Source: Paenibacillus tepidiphilus
Lineage (GTDB): Bacteria > Bacillota > Bacilli > Paenibacillales > Paenibacillaceae
NCBI RefSeq assembly: GCF_008635795.1
Contig: NZ_VWRQ01000035.1
Location: 1 to 45,686, forward strand
DNA length: 45,686 nt
Reading direction: 5' to 3'
The notes under the pieces are model-generated. The model saw only the letters and a list, made by a program, of their open reading frames with translations, was not told the origin of the DNA and made no database searches. A program made the translations under genes and the position numbers. The stretch's first letter is position 1. Each line of letters starts with the position of its first letter. Shown in pieces: positions 1 through 7,956 of this stretch.

Positions 1-139
1 GCATCTAAGCGTGAAGCCCCCCTCAAGATGAGATTTCCCAGTATGTAAGACCCCTTGAAGACGACGAGGTAGATAGGTTGGAGGTGGAAGTGCAGTAATG
101 CATGGAGCTGACCAATACTAATCGGTCGAGGGCTTATCC
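1..139 (+). rRNA. 23S ribosomal RNA, 3' end (partial)
   Basis: The first bases read as the conserved 3' tail of bacterial 23S rRNA, including the ACCAATACTAATCGGTCGAG segment at about 111-130 that pairs with the 5' end of the mature molecule. The gene enters from the left edge and the 3' boundary is approximate. A 128-base spacer without a tRNA separates it from 5S rRNA. Confidence 0.95.
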
Positions 140-267
140 AAAAACTACCCCAAAAAGTGAAGAAGAGGCTGACGAAGCGGATTCCGAATACTTTCCGGGG
201 GCCCCGAAGAGATGAAGGGCAAACACAAATTCGTTTCGATCCAGTTTTCAGGCGATCAAGCCTGCCG

Positions 268-384
268 TTTGGTGGCGATGGCGGAGGGGTTCCACGCGTA
301 CCCATCCCGAACACGACCGTTAAGCCCTCCAGCGCCGATGGTACTTGGACCGAAGGGTCCTGGGAGAGTAGGAAGCTGCCAAGC
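268..384 (+). rRNA. 5S ribosomal RNA
   Basis: About 117 nt beginning TTTGGTGGCGATGGCG and ending GGAAGCTGCCAAGC. These are the two arms of helix I of Firmicute 5S rRNA, with the conserved CCGAACACG loop in the middle. It lies directly downstream of 23S and closes the rRNA operon. Confidence 0.95.
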
Positions 385-391
385 ACTGAAG

Positions 392-424
392 ACCACTGCT
401 GATTACTCAGCGGTGGTTTTTTGT
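392..424 (+). terminator. Intrinsic terminator of the rRNA operon
   Basis: ACCACTGCT (392-400) pairs with AGCGGTGGT (409-417) and is followed by a T run, immediately after 5S rRNA. Confidence 0.9.
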
Positions 425-571
425 TGTGTGCGGGTATGAATGCTTCATTATATAAGAGACTAAGAAGTAAACAGTGCAGCTGTTTTTTGTCCGCATAGTG
501 TGGACTATTGTCCAGGAATTCGCTTACCTTGTGACCGTTTTCCGAATACCTGCGTTGATGATGTAATATTC

Positions 572-600
572 TTGACAGGCCAAAAGCCCTTTGCTAAGAT
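572..600 (+). promoter_or_regulatory. Probable sigma-A promoter of guaB
   Basis: A perfect -35 TTGACA (572-577) is followed by a 17-nt spacer and -10 TAAGAT (595-600). The predicted start near 607 leaves a leader of about 155 nt before guaB. The rest of 425-761 has no gene that I can support. Confidence 0.75.
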
Positions 601-656
601 GGCAATAATATATTTTTGGACATGCACTTCAAACCTTAATGGAGTACAAGGAACTG

Positions 657-687
657 GATAGTCCCGGTGCTTTAGCCGGTGTCTATC
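657..687 (+). other. Hairpin in the guaB 5' leader
   Basis: GATAG (657-661) pairs with CTATC (683-687), and CCGG (664-667) with CCGG (676-679), around an 8-nt loop. No T run follows, so it is not a terminator. I could not match it to a purine or other known riboswitch. Confidence 0.4.
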
Positions 688-761
688 GGGTGTGGACGAT
701 AACCTGTGTTTCTTCATCTAGAAAAGTTTGCGGGCGGTTAAAATAGAACAATCGAGGAGGC

Positions 762-2228
762 ATGACCCAGGTGTGGGAAGATAAGTTTGGCAAAGAAGGA
801 TTGACGTTTGATGATGTGCTGCTGGTACCGCGTAAATCAGAGGTGCTGCCGAAGGAAGTAGATCTGTCCACCGTTCTGAGCAGCAAGGTGAAGCTGAATA
901 TTCCACTGATTAGTGCCGGGATGGATACCGTAACGGAGGCCGCAATGGCGATTGCTATTGCCCGTGAAGGAGGCATCGGGGTTATTCATAAGAATATGTC
1001 CGTGGAACAGCAGGCCGAAGAGGTAGACCGCGTTAAGCGCTCCGAGAGCGGTGTTATTACCAATCCTTTCTCCCTTACCCCCGACCACCTGGTTTCTGAT
1101 GCCGAACGGCTGATGGGCAAATACCGTATATCCGGTGTGCCGATTGTCGATGAGAACAACAAGCTCGTAGGTATCATTACCAACCGCGATATGCGCTTCA
1201 TTCATGACTATGGCTCTCCTATCAGCGAGTATATGACGCGTGATAATCTGGTTACGGCTCCTGTGGGAACAACTCTGCAGGAAGCGGAAGTGATGCTGCA
1301 GCGTCACAAGATTGAGAAATTGCCTCTGGTGGATGAGAATAATATTCTTAAGGGACTCATCACCATTAAGGATATCGAGAAGGCGATTCAGTTCCCGAAT
1401 GGCGCCAAGGATGCCCAGGGACGCCTGCTTGTGGGTGCGGCTATAGGCGTCTCCAAGGATGCTGAGGAACGGGCTGAGGCTTTGGTCAAGGCCGGCGTAG
1501 ACATGATCGTTCTTGATTCCGCACACGGACATCATGTCAACATTGTCGATGCAGTGCGCAAGCTGCGCCAGCGCTATCCGGAGCTTACGATTGTTGCCGG
1601 AAACGTGGCTACCGGTGAAGCTACACGTGATCTGATCGAAGCCGGGGCTTCCGTAGTCAAAGTAGGTATCGGGCCTGGATCCATTTGTACCACCCGCGTA
1701 ATTGCCGGCATCGGGGTACCGCAAATTACGGCGATTTATGACTGCGCGAACGTAGCCCGTGAATACGGAGTTCCGATTATCGCCGATGGCGGGATTAAGT
1801 ATTCCGGTGAAATTACCAAGGCAATCGCTGCAGGCGCTTCTGCAGTAATGATGGGTAGCTTGTTCGCCGGAACGGAAGAAAGTCCTGGTGAATCCGAGAT
1901 TTATCAAGGACGCAAATTCAAGGTATACCGCGGAATGGGCAGCATGAGCGCCATGAAGCAGGGCAGTAAGGACCGTTACTTCCAGGATGATGATAAGAAG
2001 CTGGTTCCAGAAGGCATTGAGGGCAGAGTTGCCTTCAAAGGACCTCTGTCCGATACAGTACATCAACTGATCGGCGGACTGCGCTCCGGTATGGGGTACT
2101 GCGGAACGAAGAATCTGGAGGGACTGCGCAACGATACTTCCTTCATCCGGATTACCGGCGCCGGACTGCGTGAAAGCCATCCGCATGACGTGCAAATTAC
2201 CAAGGAAGCTCCTAACTATTCCCTTTAA
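762..2228 (+). CDS. guaB: IMP dehydrogenase
   Basis: Oxidises IMP to XMP with NAD+, the committed step of guanine nucleotide synthesis, in the cytoplasm. The 488-residue length is normal. The N-terminal barrel half is interrupted by a CBS-domain pair (about residues 97-205, for example GVPIVDENNKLVGIITNRD). The catalytic loop GIGPGSICTTR places the active-site cysteine near residue 308. The mobile flap region carries YRGMGSMSAM. The ATG at 762 follows a clear CGAGGAGGC site. The gene sits just after an rRNA operon and before dacA, as in B. subtilis. It has its own promoter and terminator, so it is probably monocistronic. Confidence 0.98.
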   Translation: MTQVWEDKFGKEGLTFDDVLLVPRKSEVLPKEVDLSTVLSSKVKLNIPLISAGMDTVTEAAMAIAIAREGGIGVIHKNMSVEQQAEEVDRVKRSESGVITNPFSLTPDHLVSDAERLMGKYRISGVPIVDENNKLVGIITNRDMRFIHDYGSPISEYMTRDNLVTAPVGTTLQEAEVMLQRHKIEKLPLVDENNILKGLITIKDIEKAIQFPNGAKDAQGRLLVGAAIGVSKDAEERAEALVKAGVDMIVLDSAHGHHVNIVDAVRKLRQRYPELTIVAGNVATGEATRDLIEAGASVVKVGIGPGSICTTRVIAGIGVPQITAIYDCANVAREYGVPIIADGGIKYSGEITKAIAAGASAVMMGSLFAGTEESPGESEIYQGRKFKVYRGMGSMSAMKQGSKDRYFQDDDKKLVPEGIEGRVAFKGPLSDTVHQLIGGLRSGMGYCGTKNLEGLRNDTSFIRITGAGLRESHPHDVQITKEAPNYSL

Positions 2229-2249
2229 TTCAGGCGGAGCCGCTTATTT

Positions 2250-2290
2250 AAGGACAAGCAGGACGAATTTCGTCCTGCTTGTCCTTTTTT
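2250..2290 (+). terminator. Intrinsic terminator of guaB
   Basis: AAGGACAAGCAGGACGA pairs perfectly with TCGTCCTGCTTGTCCTT around a short loop and is followed by seven Ts. It lies between guaB and dacA. Confidence 0.95.
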
Positions 2291-2355
2291 TGCTGATACC
2301 CCTGTGTTAGAATAGAACAAGCAATGATATAAGGATCAAAGGAGAGTAGTCATCA

Positions 2356-3759
2356 TTGAAGAAGTATAAATATAAACACAGTGGTAAACAATTTGTGATT
2401 AGAACAGCGACAGTAGGTTTGCTTTTAAATATGCTATTATCCCCTGGAAGTGCGGCATTCGCCAACGCGGTAGCGACAACAGCAACGGCGGAAACAGGAA
2501 CAGCTGAAACAGGTGCAGCCACAACCGCACCAGCCGCAAATGCAGTAAAGATTCCCTCGGTCAGCTCTCTGGAGCTGAAATTGAACTCGGCTATCCTGAT
2601 TGAGGCTACCACGGGAGAAGTGCTGATGTCCGTCAATGCGGATGAAGCTCTGCCGCCAGCAAGTATGACCAAGATGATGACGGAATACCTCGTTACCGAG
2701 GCTGTCAATAGCGGACAGATTACATGGGACCAGAAGGTCACTGTGAAAGAGAATGCCGCGAAGCAGGTTGGTTCACGTATTTTCTTGGCTGAAGGTGATA
2801 TCCATACGGTTAGAGAACTGTACATAGCGATGGCTGTAGGCTCGGCTAACGATGCAACGGTAGCACTGGCCGAGCTGGTGTCCGGGTCTGAGAAGGAATT
2901 TGTGAAGCTCATGAATGAAACGGCGCAGAAGATGGGAATGAAGACGGCGTATTTCATCAACTCCACAGGATTGGACCGGGCGGATATGCCGAAGCTATAC
3001 CAGCCGGAGGAGGACCGTGAGACTGTAATGTCAGCACGCGATGCAGCGACTCTGGCCAGATACATCGTTACTGAACATCCTGATTTTACAGAATTCACCA
3101 CGATTCAATCGTACAAGTTCCGTGAGCGTGATACGAAACCGATGATTAATTACAACTGGATGCTCGAAGCCAATAAGTCAATTCCGAACTTCAAGGCCTA
3201 TGCCTATGAAGGACTCGACGGGTTGAAGACAGGCCATACTACGAACGCCGGTAACTGTTTCACCGGTACCGCTGTCCGTGACGGCATGCGGCTGATCAGC
3301 GTAGTCATGGGAGCGGACTCGGAAGCCCATCGTTTCACCGAAACGAAGAAGGTACTGGACTTCGGCTTTGACAATTTTGAGATCAAGCAGGTTGCTGCTG
3401 CGAAGTCCATTATTGAAGGCAATGAAACTGTACCTGTAGAGAAAGGCAAGAAGAAGGATGTGTCAGTCGTTACCGACGCCGGCGTAACTTTTATTGTGCC
3501 TAAGGGAACAAGCAATCCGCAAATCACCACAACGGTTGCAGTGAATGATCCTTCGACGCTCGTAGCTCCGATCGCTGCCGCAAGCCAGGTTGGCAAAGTA
3601 ACGTACTCTTATGAAGTTGAAGGCATGAATAAGCAAGAGCAGACCGTTAATCTAATTACTGCCGAGGAAGCGCCTAAAGCAGGCTGGTTCAAGCTGCTGA
3701 TGCGGGGCATCGGGGAGTTCTTCAGCGATCTTTTCTCAGGAATTAAGAACCTTTTCTAA
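2356..3759 (+). CDS. dacA: D-alanyl-D-alanine carboxypeptidase (PBP5 type)
   Basis: A low-molecular-weight penicillin-binding protein that trims the terminal D-Ala from peptidoglycan stem peptides outside the membrane. The 467 residues start with a hydrophobic export segment (about 13-37) and an Ala/Thr-rich linker. The peptidase S11 domain follows with SMTK (Ser103, Lys106), the SAN triad near 163, and KTG near 292. A C-terminal beta domain and a final amphipathic stretch (WFKLLMRGIGEFFSDLFSG) probably anchor it to the membrane face. The start is TTG at 2356, supported by GGAGAG nine bases upstream. The position after guaB matches B. subtilis dacA. Confidence 0.96.
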   Translation: MKKYKYKHSGKQFVIRTATVGLLLNMLLSPGSAAFANAVATTATAETGTAETGAATTAPAANAVKIPSVSSLELKLNSAILIEATTGEVLMSVNADEALPPASMTKMMTEYLVTEAVNSGQITWDQKVTVKENAAKQVGSRIFLAEGDIHTVRELYIAMAVGSANDATVALAELVSGSEKEFVKLMNETAQKMGMKTAYFINSTGLDRADMPKLYQPEEDRETVMSARDAATLARYIVTEHPDFTEFTTIQSYKFRERDTKPMINYNWMLEANKSIPNFKAYAYEGLDGLKTGHTTNAGNCFTGTAVRDGMRLISVVMGADSEAHRFTETKKVLDFGFDNFEIKQVAAAKSIIEGNETVPVEKGKKKDVSVVTDAGVTFIVPKGTSNPQITTTVAVNDPSTLVAPIAAASQVGKVTYSYEVEGMNKQEQTVNLITAEEAPKAGWFKLLMRGIGEFFSDLFSGIKNLF

Positions 3760-3797
3760 ACTTGCTTTAGAGGGCAGGCATAATCGGGGCAAATAGA

Positions 3798-3826
3798 TTG
3801 TGTATGGATCGGCTTTAAAGTAAAAT
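3798..3826 (+). promoter_or_regulatory. Candidate promoter of serS
   Basis: TTGTGT (3798-3803), a 17-nt spacer and TAAAAT (3821-3826). It would give a leader of about 130 nt that includes the hairpin at 3902-3934. Confidence 0.5.
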
Positions 3827-3901
3827 TAAAAGTTAGAGGAATACCATGATTCAGGCCGATCTGGCAGGCAATCAATAGAACTGCATACAAGGACATCCGG
3901 G

Positions 3902-3934
3902 CTCTTTCAAATGCTGTACGCAGCTTTGAAAGAG
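3902..3934 (+). other. Strong hairpin in the serS leader
   Basis: CTCTTTCAAA (3902-3911) pairs with TTTGAAAGAG (3925-3934). An inner GCTG/CAGC stem closes a TACG tetraloop, with one bulged T. Only three Ts follow, so it is a poor terminator. It ends 28 bases before the serS start codon. No T-box core (GGTGG...ACCGCG) is visible in 3760-3962. Confidence 0.6.
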
Positions 3935-3962
3935 TTTGGGCTGTTTTTCAGGAGGGAAACTT

Positions 3963-5252
3963 GTGCTAGATGTTAAAGTATTGCGCAGTGACTACGCAAG
4001 AGTAGAGGATGCTCTGAACAAACGGGGCAAATCGCTGGATTTGATCGCCGGATTTCCGCAGCTTGATCTGCGCCGCCGCGAATTGCTTCAGGAGACAGAA
4101 GGGCTTAAGAACCGTCGCAATACGGTGTCCGGAGAAGTGGCTAAGAAGAAAAAGAACGGCGAGCCGGCTGATGACCTGATTGCCGAGATGCGTACCGTAT
4201 CAGACCGGATTAAAGAATTGGACGACGAAGTGCGCGAGCTGGAGGCGCAAATTGATGAGCTGACCATGAGCATCCCGAATATTCCGCATGAATCGGTGCC
4301 GGTCGGCCGATCGGAAACGGAGAATGTGGAAATTCGCCGCTGGTCCGAGCCCAGAGCGTTCGGCTTTACTCCGAAATCGCACTGGGAGCTGGCACAGAGC
4401 CTGGACATCCTGGACTTTGAGGCTGCCGGTAAGGTGACAGGTTCACGGTTTACCTTCTATAAAGGGCTGGGTGCGCGTCTGGAGCGGGCACTGATCAGCT
4501 TTATGATGGATCTGCACAGCGATGAGCATGGCTATGAAGAAATGCTGCCGCCTTATATTGTCAATAAGGACAGCCTGTATGGCACGGGACAGCTTCCGAA
4601 GTTTGAGGAGGATCTCTTTAAGCTGCGCGATACCGAATACTATCTGATTCCAACCGCGGAAGTGCCGGTGACCAACTATTACCGTGAAGAGATTCTGAGC
4701 GCTTCTGACTTGCCGAAGTATCATGTGGCCTACAGCTCTTGTTTCCGTTCGGAAGCCGGTTCGGCCGGCCGGGATACCCGGGGCCTGATTCGGCAGCATC
4801 AGTTTAACAAGGTGGAACTGGTTAAGATTACATCACCTGAAACTTCTTATGAAGAGCTTGAGAAGATGACTGCGGATGCGGAACGTGTGCTGCAGCTGCT
4901 GGGCCTGCCTTACCGTGTGCTGTCACTGTGTACCGGCGATATGGGTTTTACAGCGGCCAAAACATACGATCTTGAAGTTTGGCTGCCGGAAAGCGGCATG
5001 TATCGTGAAATCTCCTCCTGCTCCAATACAGAGGATTTCCAGGCACGCCGTGCCAATATCCGTTTCCGCAAGGAACCTAAGGCCAAACCGGAATTTGCGC
5101 ATACCTTGAATGGATCTGCACTGGCAGTGGGCCGGACGTTAGCGGCTATTTTGGAGAATTATCAGCAGGAAGACGGCACGGTACTTATCCCTGAGGTATT
5201 GCAGCCTTACATGAGAAATGTGAAGGCCATCACTCCAAAGGTAGCTCAATAA
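3963..5252 (+). CDS. serS: Seryl-tRNA synthetase
   Basis: Charges tRNA-Ser with serine; a cytoplasmic class II synthetase. The 429 residues begin with the antiparallel coiled-coil arm (about 28-105, rich in Glu/Lys/Arg) that grips the long variable arm of tRNA-Ser. The catalytic core follows, with motif 2 around FRSEAGSAGRDTRG and motif 3 around GSALAVGRTLAAILE. I place the start at GTG 3963 (MLDVKVLRSD), which matches the family N-terminus and has AGGAGGG eight bases upstream. A longer reading from 3936 would run into the leader. tRNA-Ser lies 65 bases downstream under its own promoter. In B. subtilis serS is T-box controlled, but no T-box is seen here. Confidence 0.97.
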   Translation: MLDVKVLRSDYARVEDALNKRGKSLDLIAGFPQLDLRRRELLQETEGLKNRRNTVSGEVAKKKKNGEPADDLIAEMRTVSDRIKELDDEVRELEAQIDELTMSIPNIPHESVPVGRSETENVEIRRWSEPRAFGFTPKSHWELAQSLDILDFEAAGKVTGSRFTFYKGLGARLERALISFMMDLHSDEHGYEEMLPPYIVNKDSLYGTGQLPKFEEDLFKLRDTEYYLIPTAEVPVTNYYREEILSASDLPKYHVAYSSCFRSEAGSAGRDTRGLIRQHQFNKVELVKITSPETSYEELEKMTADAERVLQLLGLPYRVLSLCTGDMGFTAAKTYDLEVWLPESGMYREISSCSNTEDFQARRANIRFRKEPKAKPEFAHTLNGSALAVGRTLAAILENYQQEDGTVLIPEVLQPYMRNVKAITPKVAQ

Positions 5253-5258
5253 GTACAG

Positions 5259-5288
5259 TTGCTAATTCTATACTCAGTGTGGTATAAT
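5259..5288 (+). promoter_or_regulatory. Promoter of tRNA-Ser
   Basis: TTGCTA (5259-5264), an 18-nt spacer and a perfect TATAAT (5283-5288), 29 bases before the tRNA. Confidence 0.7.
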
Positions 5289-5317
5289 TCTTAGTGCATG
5301 TGTTAAATTGCATGATT

Positions 5318-5406
5318 GGAGAGGTACCGAAGCGGTCATAACGGGGCGGTCTTGAAAACCGTTAGGGTGCAAGCCCACATGGGTTCGAATCCCATCCTCT
5401 CCGCCA
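5318..5406 (+). tRNA. tRNA-Ser (anticodon UGA)
   Basis: An 89-nt class II tRNA. The acceptor arms GGAGAGG and CCTCTCC are followed by G and an encoded CCA (5404-5406). The anticodon loop CTTGAAA gives UGA. The long variable arm and the T arm GGGTTCGAATCCC are present. It reads UCN codons and is directly downstream of serS. Confidence 0.96.
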
Positions 5407-5427
5407 TTCCCTAAAGAATATACAGTT

Positions 5428-5456
5428 AAGCCGTCTTCTCCGGAAGGCGGCTTTTT
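5428..5456 (+). terminator. Terminator after tRNA-Ser
   Basis: AAGCCG and CTT arms flank CGGCTT in an imperfect stem (AAGCCGTCTTCTCCGG / AAGGCGGCTT) followed by five Ts. Confidence 0.85.
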
Positions 5457-5564
5457 GATTTGTGCAGGATAGGATATATAGAGTGCCCGCAAAGTACCTG
5501 AACCGGTACGGAATAAAAAGAGTCTTTTCTCCGCAATGTATTAGTAAAGGAGGGTGACAACAAC

Positions 5565-5906
5565 ATGAACAGACCATTACAACTTGATCAGCAAACCTTG
5601 GTCTCAGCTTGGCAGGAACGGCTGCCTGTCTTGATGAATACCGGTGACAGCTTTCAGGTGCAGGGGGATGCCGCTGACCCGAATAGTCTGCTGATTCAAT
5701 TCAATGCCGCCGGGCATCAGGCCTATTCCCTTGATTTTCGCTGCACGTATGTGGATAGCCGTGAGGTGGCCGTCAATCTGGTTGATGTCGAGCAGGACGG
5801 GCGGCATACCGATGAGCGCGCTGAAGCGGTTCAGCTTCTGGCACAGCAGTATACAAGACAAATTCATGAATGTGCCCAGGCTTTGCAGCCTTTAACCCAT
5901 TCTTAG
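5565..5906 (+). CDS. Small protein of unknown function
   Basis: A 113-residue soluble protein I do not recognise. It has no signal peptide, membrane segment or Cys pair. The first half is rich in Gln and hydrophobic residues with probable beta strands (for example SLLIQFNAAG and YSLDFRCTYV). The C-terminal third (about 80-108) looks helical, with many Gln, Ala and Arg. The ATG at 5565 has a strong TAAAGGAGGGTGA site. An sspP-type spore gene starts 14 bases after its stop with its own good ribosome binding site, so the two are probably co-transcribed. That gives a weak hint of a sporulation role, which is inference only. Confidence 0.75.
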   Translation: MNRPLQLDQQTLVSAWQERLPVLMNTGDSFQVQGDAADPNSLLIQFNAAGHQAYSLDFRCTYVDSREVAVNLVDVEQDGRHTDERAEAVQLLAQQYTRQIHECAQALQPLTHS

Positions 5907-5919
5907 AGGAGGACTTATC

Positions 5920-6069
5920 ATGAGCAAGCCTAAAAGTGTACCGGTTCCCGGCACAGAGACGAACCATGAGCCCAGACAAGAGCATCATTCCTCGGCACAG
6001 AAGCCACTTTCCGGCTCCAAAAAGGTAAAGCAGGCCAACCATGTAGATCATAATAACCCGCAAGGGTAG
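5920..6069 (+). CDS. sspP: Small acid-soluble spore protein P-like
   Basis: A 49-residue basic, hydrophilic protein beginning MSKPKSVPVPGTE and carrying PLSGSKKVKQANH near residues 30-42. The PLSGSKKVK block is the hallmark I know from the SspP (CotL) family of minor spore proteins made in the forespore. The ATG at 5920 lies eight bases after AGAGGAGGA. It follows the unknown 113-residue gene by 14 bases, so the pair is a likely spore operon. I could not identify a convincing sigma-G promoter. Confidence 0.8.
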   Translation: MSKPKSVPVPGTETNHEPRQEHHSSAQKPLSGSKKVKQANHVDHNNPQG

Positions 6070-6171
6070 GATATTGAACGAAATTGGGAGAAACGAAATG
6101 TTTCTCCTTTTTACATAATGGTTTATCATTAGGGAGGGATGAATTTCTTGACATGGGAGAGGAGAACAACA

Positions 6172-7284
6172 ATGTTTAAAAAATGGGGGCTATCCGCTGC
6201 CGCATTGCTGCTAACAGCTGCAGTAATCCTGCCCGGATGCGCGAACAAGCAGGAACCGCCGAAGGAAGCTCTTCAATCTGCGGCTGCCAAGGTAACGGAG
6301 CTTACCTCCTATGAGATGCAGAGTAAGCTGACAATTAATAACCTGTCCATTGAGGCGCCAAGCGGCGGAGCCGCTGCCGGTGACTCTTATACCTCAATGG
6401 TGCTGAACATGCTTCAGAATGCTGATCTCTCGGTAAGCGGTGTGTATCAGGCCGATCCGATGCAGACAGAATTGACCTTGGTGCTCAATCTGAAAGGCGA
6501 TTTGGCCATGTCCTTCAATATGCCGATGGTCATGACTGCCGAGAAGCTGTACGTTAAGGTTCCGTCTATTCCGATGCTGCCGCTGCCGGAGACTATCGTA
6601 GGGAAGTTCATCGAACTGGACCTGAAGGAACTGGCCGAGCAGGAAGGGGCAGAGTGGAATCCAAGCGCCGTGGATACGCAGAAGACCCAACAGCTGTCCA
6701 ATGAGGTGCTGAGCGCACTCTTTGAAGAATACGACGAGACTGAGTATTTTGCCAATATCGAGCCTAAGGATGCTGCACTGCCGGAGAATGTGGAGGCACA
6801 GCAGGTTGTTCAATTCAAGGTGACCAATGACAATGTCAAAGAAGCGATCACCATTCTTGTGAACAATGCTCTGCCGAAAATTCTCGACATCCTGTCCAAG
6901 GAAGAATATCAGGATATGCTTCAGATCGATCCTGCTGACCTGGCAGAAGCCAAGCAGGAGATTCAGTCCAGTGATTCCCGGGCCCAATTCGATCAGGAGC
7001 TGGCTGATCTGAACACGTATCTGACCGTTAACCAGTTTGAGCTGAACACGGCCTTGAATAAGGATGATTTCCCGGTATATCAGGACCTCATAATGGATAT
7101 TAAAGTGAATGATCCGGAGCAAGGCCAGAATGTGGGCCTGTCGCTGACGGCCACGAATCAGTACAGCAAGATTAACGAGAAGCAGACATTTACAATTGGA
7201 ATCCCTCAGGGGGATGACGTGATTACGCTGGAAGAGCTGCAGAATGAGTTCGGCGGAATGTCTGACGGAACGGTTACGTATTAA
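6172..7284 (+). CDS. Secreted lipoprotein of unknown function
   Basis: A 370-residue protein with a classical lipoprotein signal: basic MFKKW, a hydrophobic stretch, and the lipobox LPGC with the modified Cys at residue 23. It should be anchored on the outer face of the membrane. The mature part is acidic and alternates strands with helices. The opening after the Cys (SAAAKVTELTSYEMQSKLTI) resembles the lipid-carrier-like fold seen in some Firmicute lipoproteins, but I cannot assign a family. The start is ATG 6172, behind GGAGAGGAG. A start at 6139 would add 11 residues ahead of the signal. It is flanked by sspP and a terminator and is probably monocistronic. Confidence 0.8.
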   Translation: MFKKWGLSAAALLLTAAVILPGCANKQEPPKEALQSAAAKVTELTSYEMQSKLTINNLSIEAPSGGAAAGDSYTSMVLNMLQNADLSVSGVYQADPMQTELTLVLNLKGDLAMSFNMPMVMTAEKLYVKVPSIPMLPLPETIVGKFIELDLKELAEQEGAEWNPSAVDTQKTQQLSNEVLSALFEEYDETEYFANIEPKDAALPENVEAQQVVQFKVTNDNVKEAITILVNNALPKILDILSKEEYQDMLQIDPADLAEAKQEIQSSDSRAQFDQELADLNTYLTVNQFELNTALNKDDFPVYQDLIMDIKVNDPEQGQNVGLSLTATNQYSKINEKQTFTIGIPQGDDVITLEELQNEFGGMSDGTVTY

Positions 7285-7294
7285 TTAATATGAC

Positions 7295-7339
7295 AAAATC
7301 CCGCACCCGGGCGAGACTTCGCGCGGATGCGGGATTTTT
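7295..7339 (+). terminator. Terminator of the lipoprotein gene
   Basis: AAATCCCGCA (7295-7304) pairs with TGCGGGATTT (7328-7337) and is followed by Ts. The A-rich left side lets it also serve the convergent minus-strand GNAT gene. Confidence 0.9.
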
Positions 7340-7365
7340 GCTGCCTGCAGGCATGGCCGGCGGAT

Positions 7366-7926
7366 TTAGCCGTCGGCACCATCATCCGTCAGGATGGCGT
7401 ACACGCGGTGGTCCTGCCATTCGCCGTTAATCTTAATATAACGCCGGGCGATGCCTTCGGCCTGGAAACCGTTCTTCTCCAGCACACGGCGTGACCCGGT
7501 GTTATGCGGAAGGATGGAGGCCTGCACCCGGTGCAAGGCCAGGACGCGGAAGGCAAACTGGAGCACCAGCCTGACTGCAGCGCTCATATAACCTCTGCCC
7601 TGCTGCCCGGTATCCATCCAATAGCCAAGGTCGGCATATTGTCCGACGCCTCTGACGATATTGGAGAGGGTTATTTGTCCGATGAGCGTCCCATCATGCA
7701 GAAAGATGCCGAACATATAAGCCCGGTCCTGCTCGGCATCTTCCAGCCGCTGCCGGATAAGCTGCCGCTGGCTGCCGATGGTGAAGTATTCTTCATCGCG
7801 CAGCGGCTCGAACAGCTGATGATGAATTCTGTTCCGCAGCCGCAGCTGCAGCAGCTCATCAGTATGCTGGAGCTCCAGTAGTGCGATATACATCCCCTGG
7901 GCATGATCGTGAAAGATGAAAGACAT
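7366..7926 (-). CDS. GNAT N-acetyltransferase, RimJ/RimL-like
   Basis: A 186-residue acetyl-CoA-dependent acetyltransferase. The order is typical of RimJ/RimL: an N-terminal strand-helix region, ADLGYWMDTGQQGRGYMSAA with the acetyl-CoA P-loop (QQGRGY), then the NTGSRRVLEKNGF motif near the C-terminus, which marks ribosomal-protein and small-molecule acetyltransferases of this group. The substrate is not predictable. The ATG at 7926 has AAAGGAGG ten bases upstream. tadA ends 30 bases before it on the same strand, so the two are probably transcribed together. Confidence 0.88.
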   Translation of the reverse strand: MSFIFHDHAQGMYIALLELQHTDELLQLRLRNRIHHQLFEPLRDEEYFTIGSQRQLIRQRLEDAEQDRAYMFGIFLHDGTLIGQITLSNIVRGVGQYADLGYWMDTGQQGRGYMSAAVRLVLQFAFRVLALHRVQASILPHNTGSRRVLEKNGFQAEGIARRYIKINGEWQDHRVYAILTDDGADG

Positions 7927-7956
7927 GGAAGGTATGGCCTCCTTTAGAATATGAAG

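Noticed and set aside
671..682. Shared TTAGCCGGTGTCT string in the guaB leader and in the fbaA terminator (36486-36497)
   Set aside because: Short match within two different hairpins. No wider similarity or third copy was seen, so coincidence is likely.
837..2195. A long open frame (about 450 codons) on the minus strand across guaB
   Set aside because: It lies wholly antisense to an unmistakable guaB, has no ribosome binding site or family signature, and is the usual shadow frame of a codon-biased gene.
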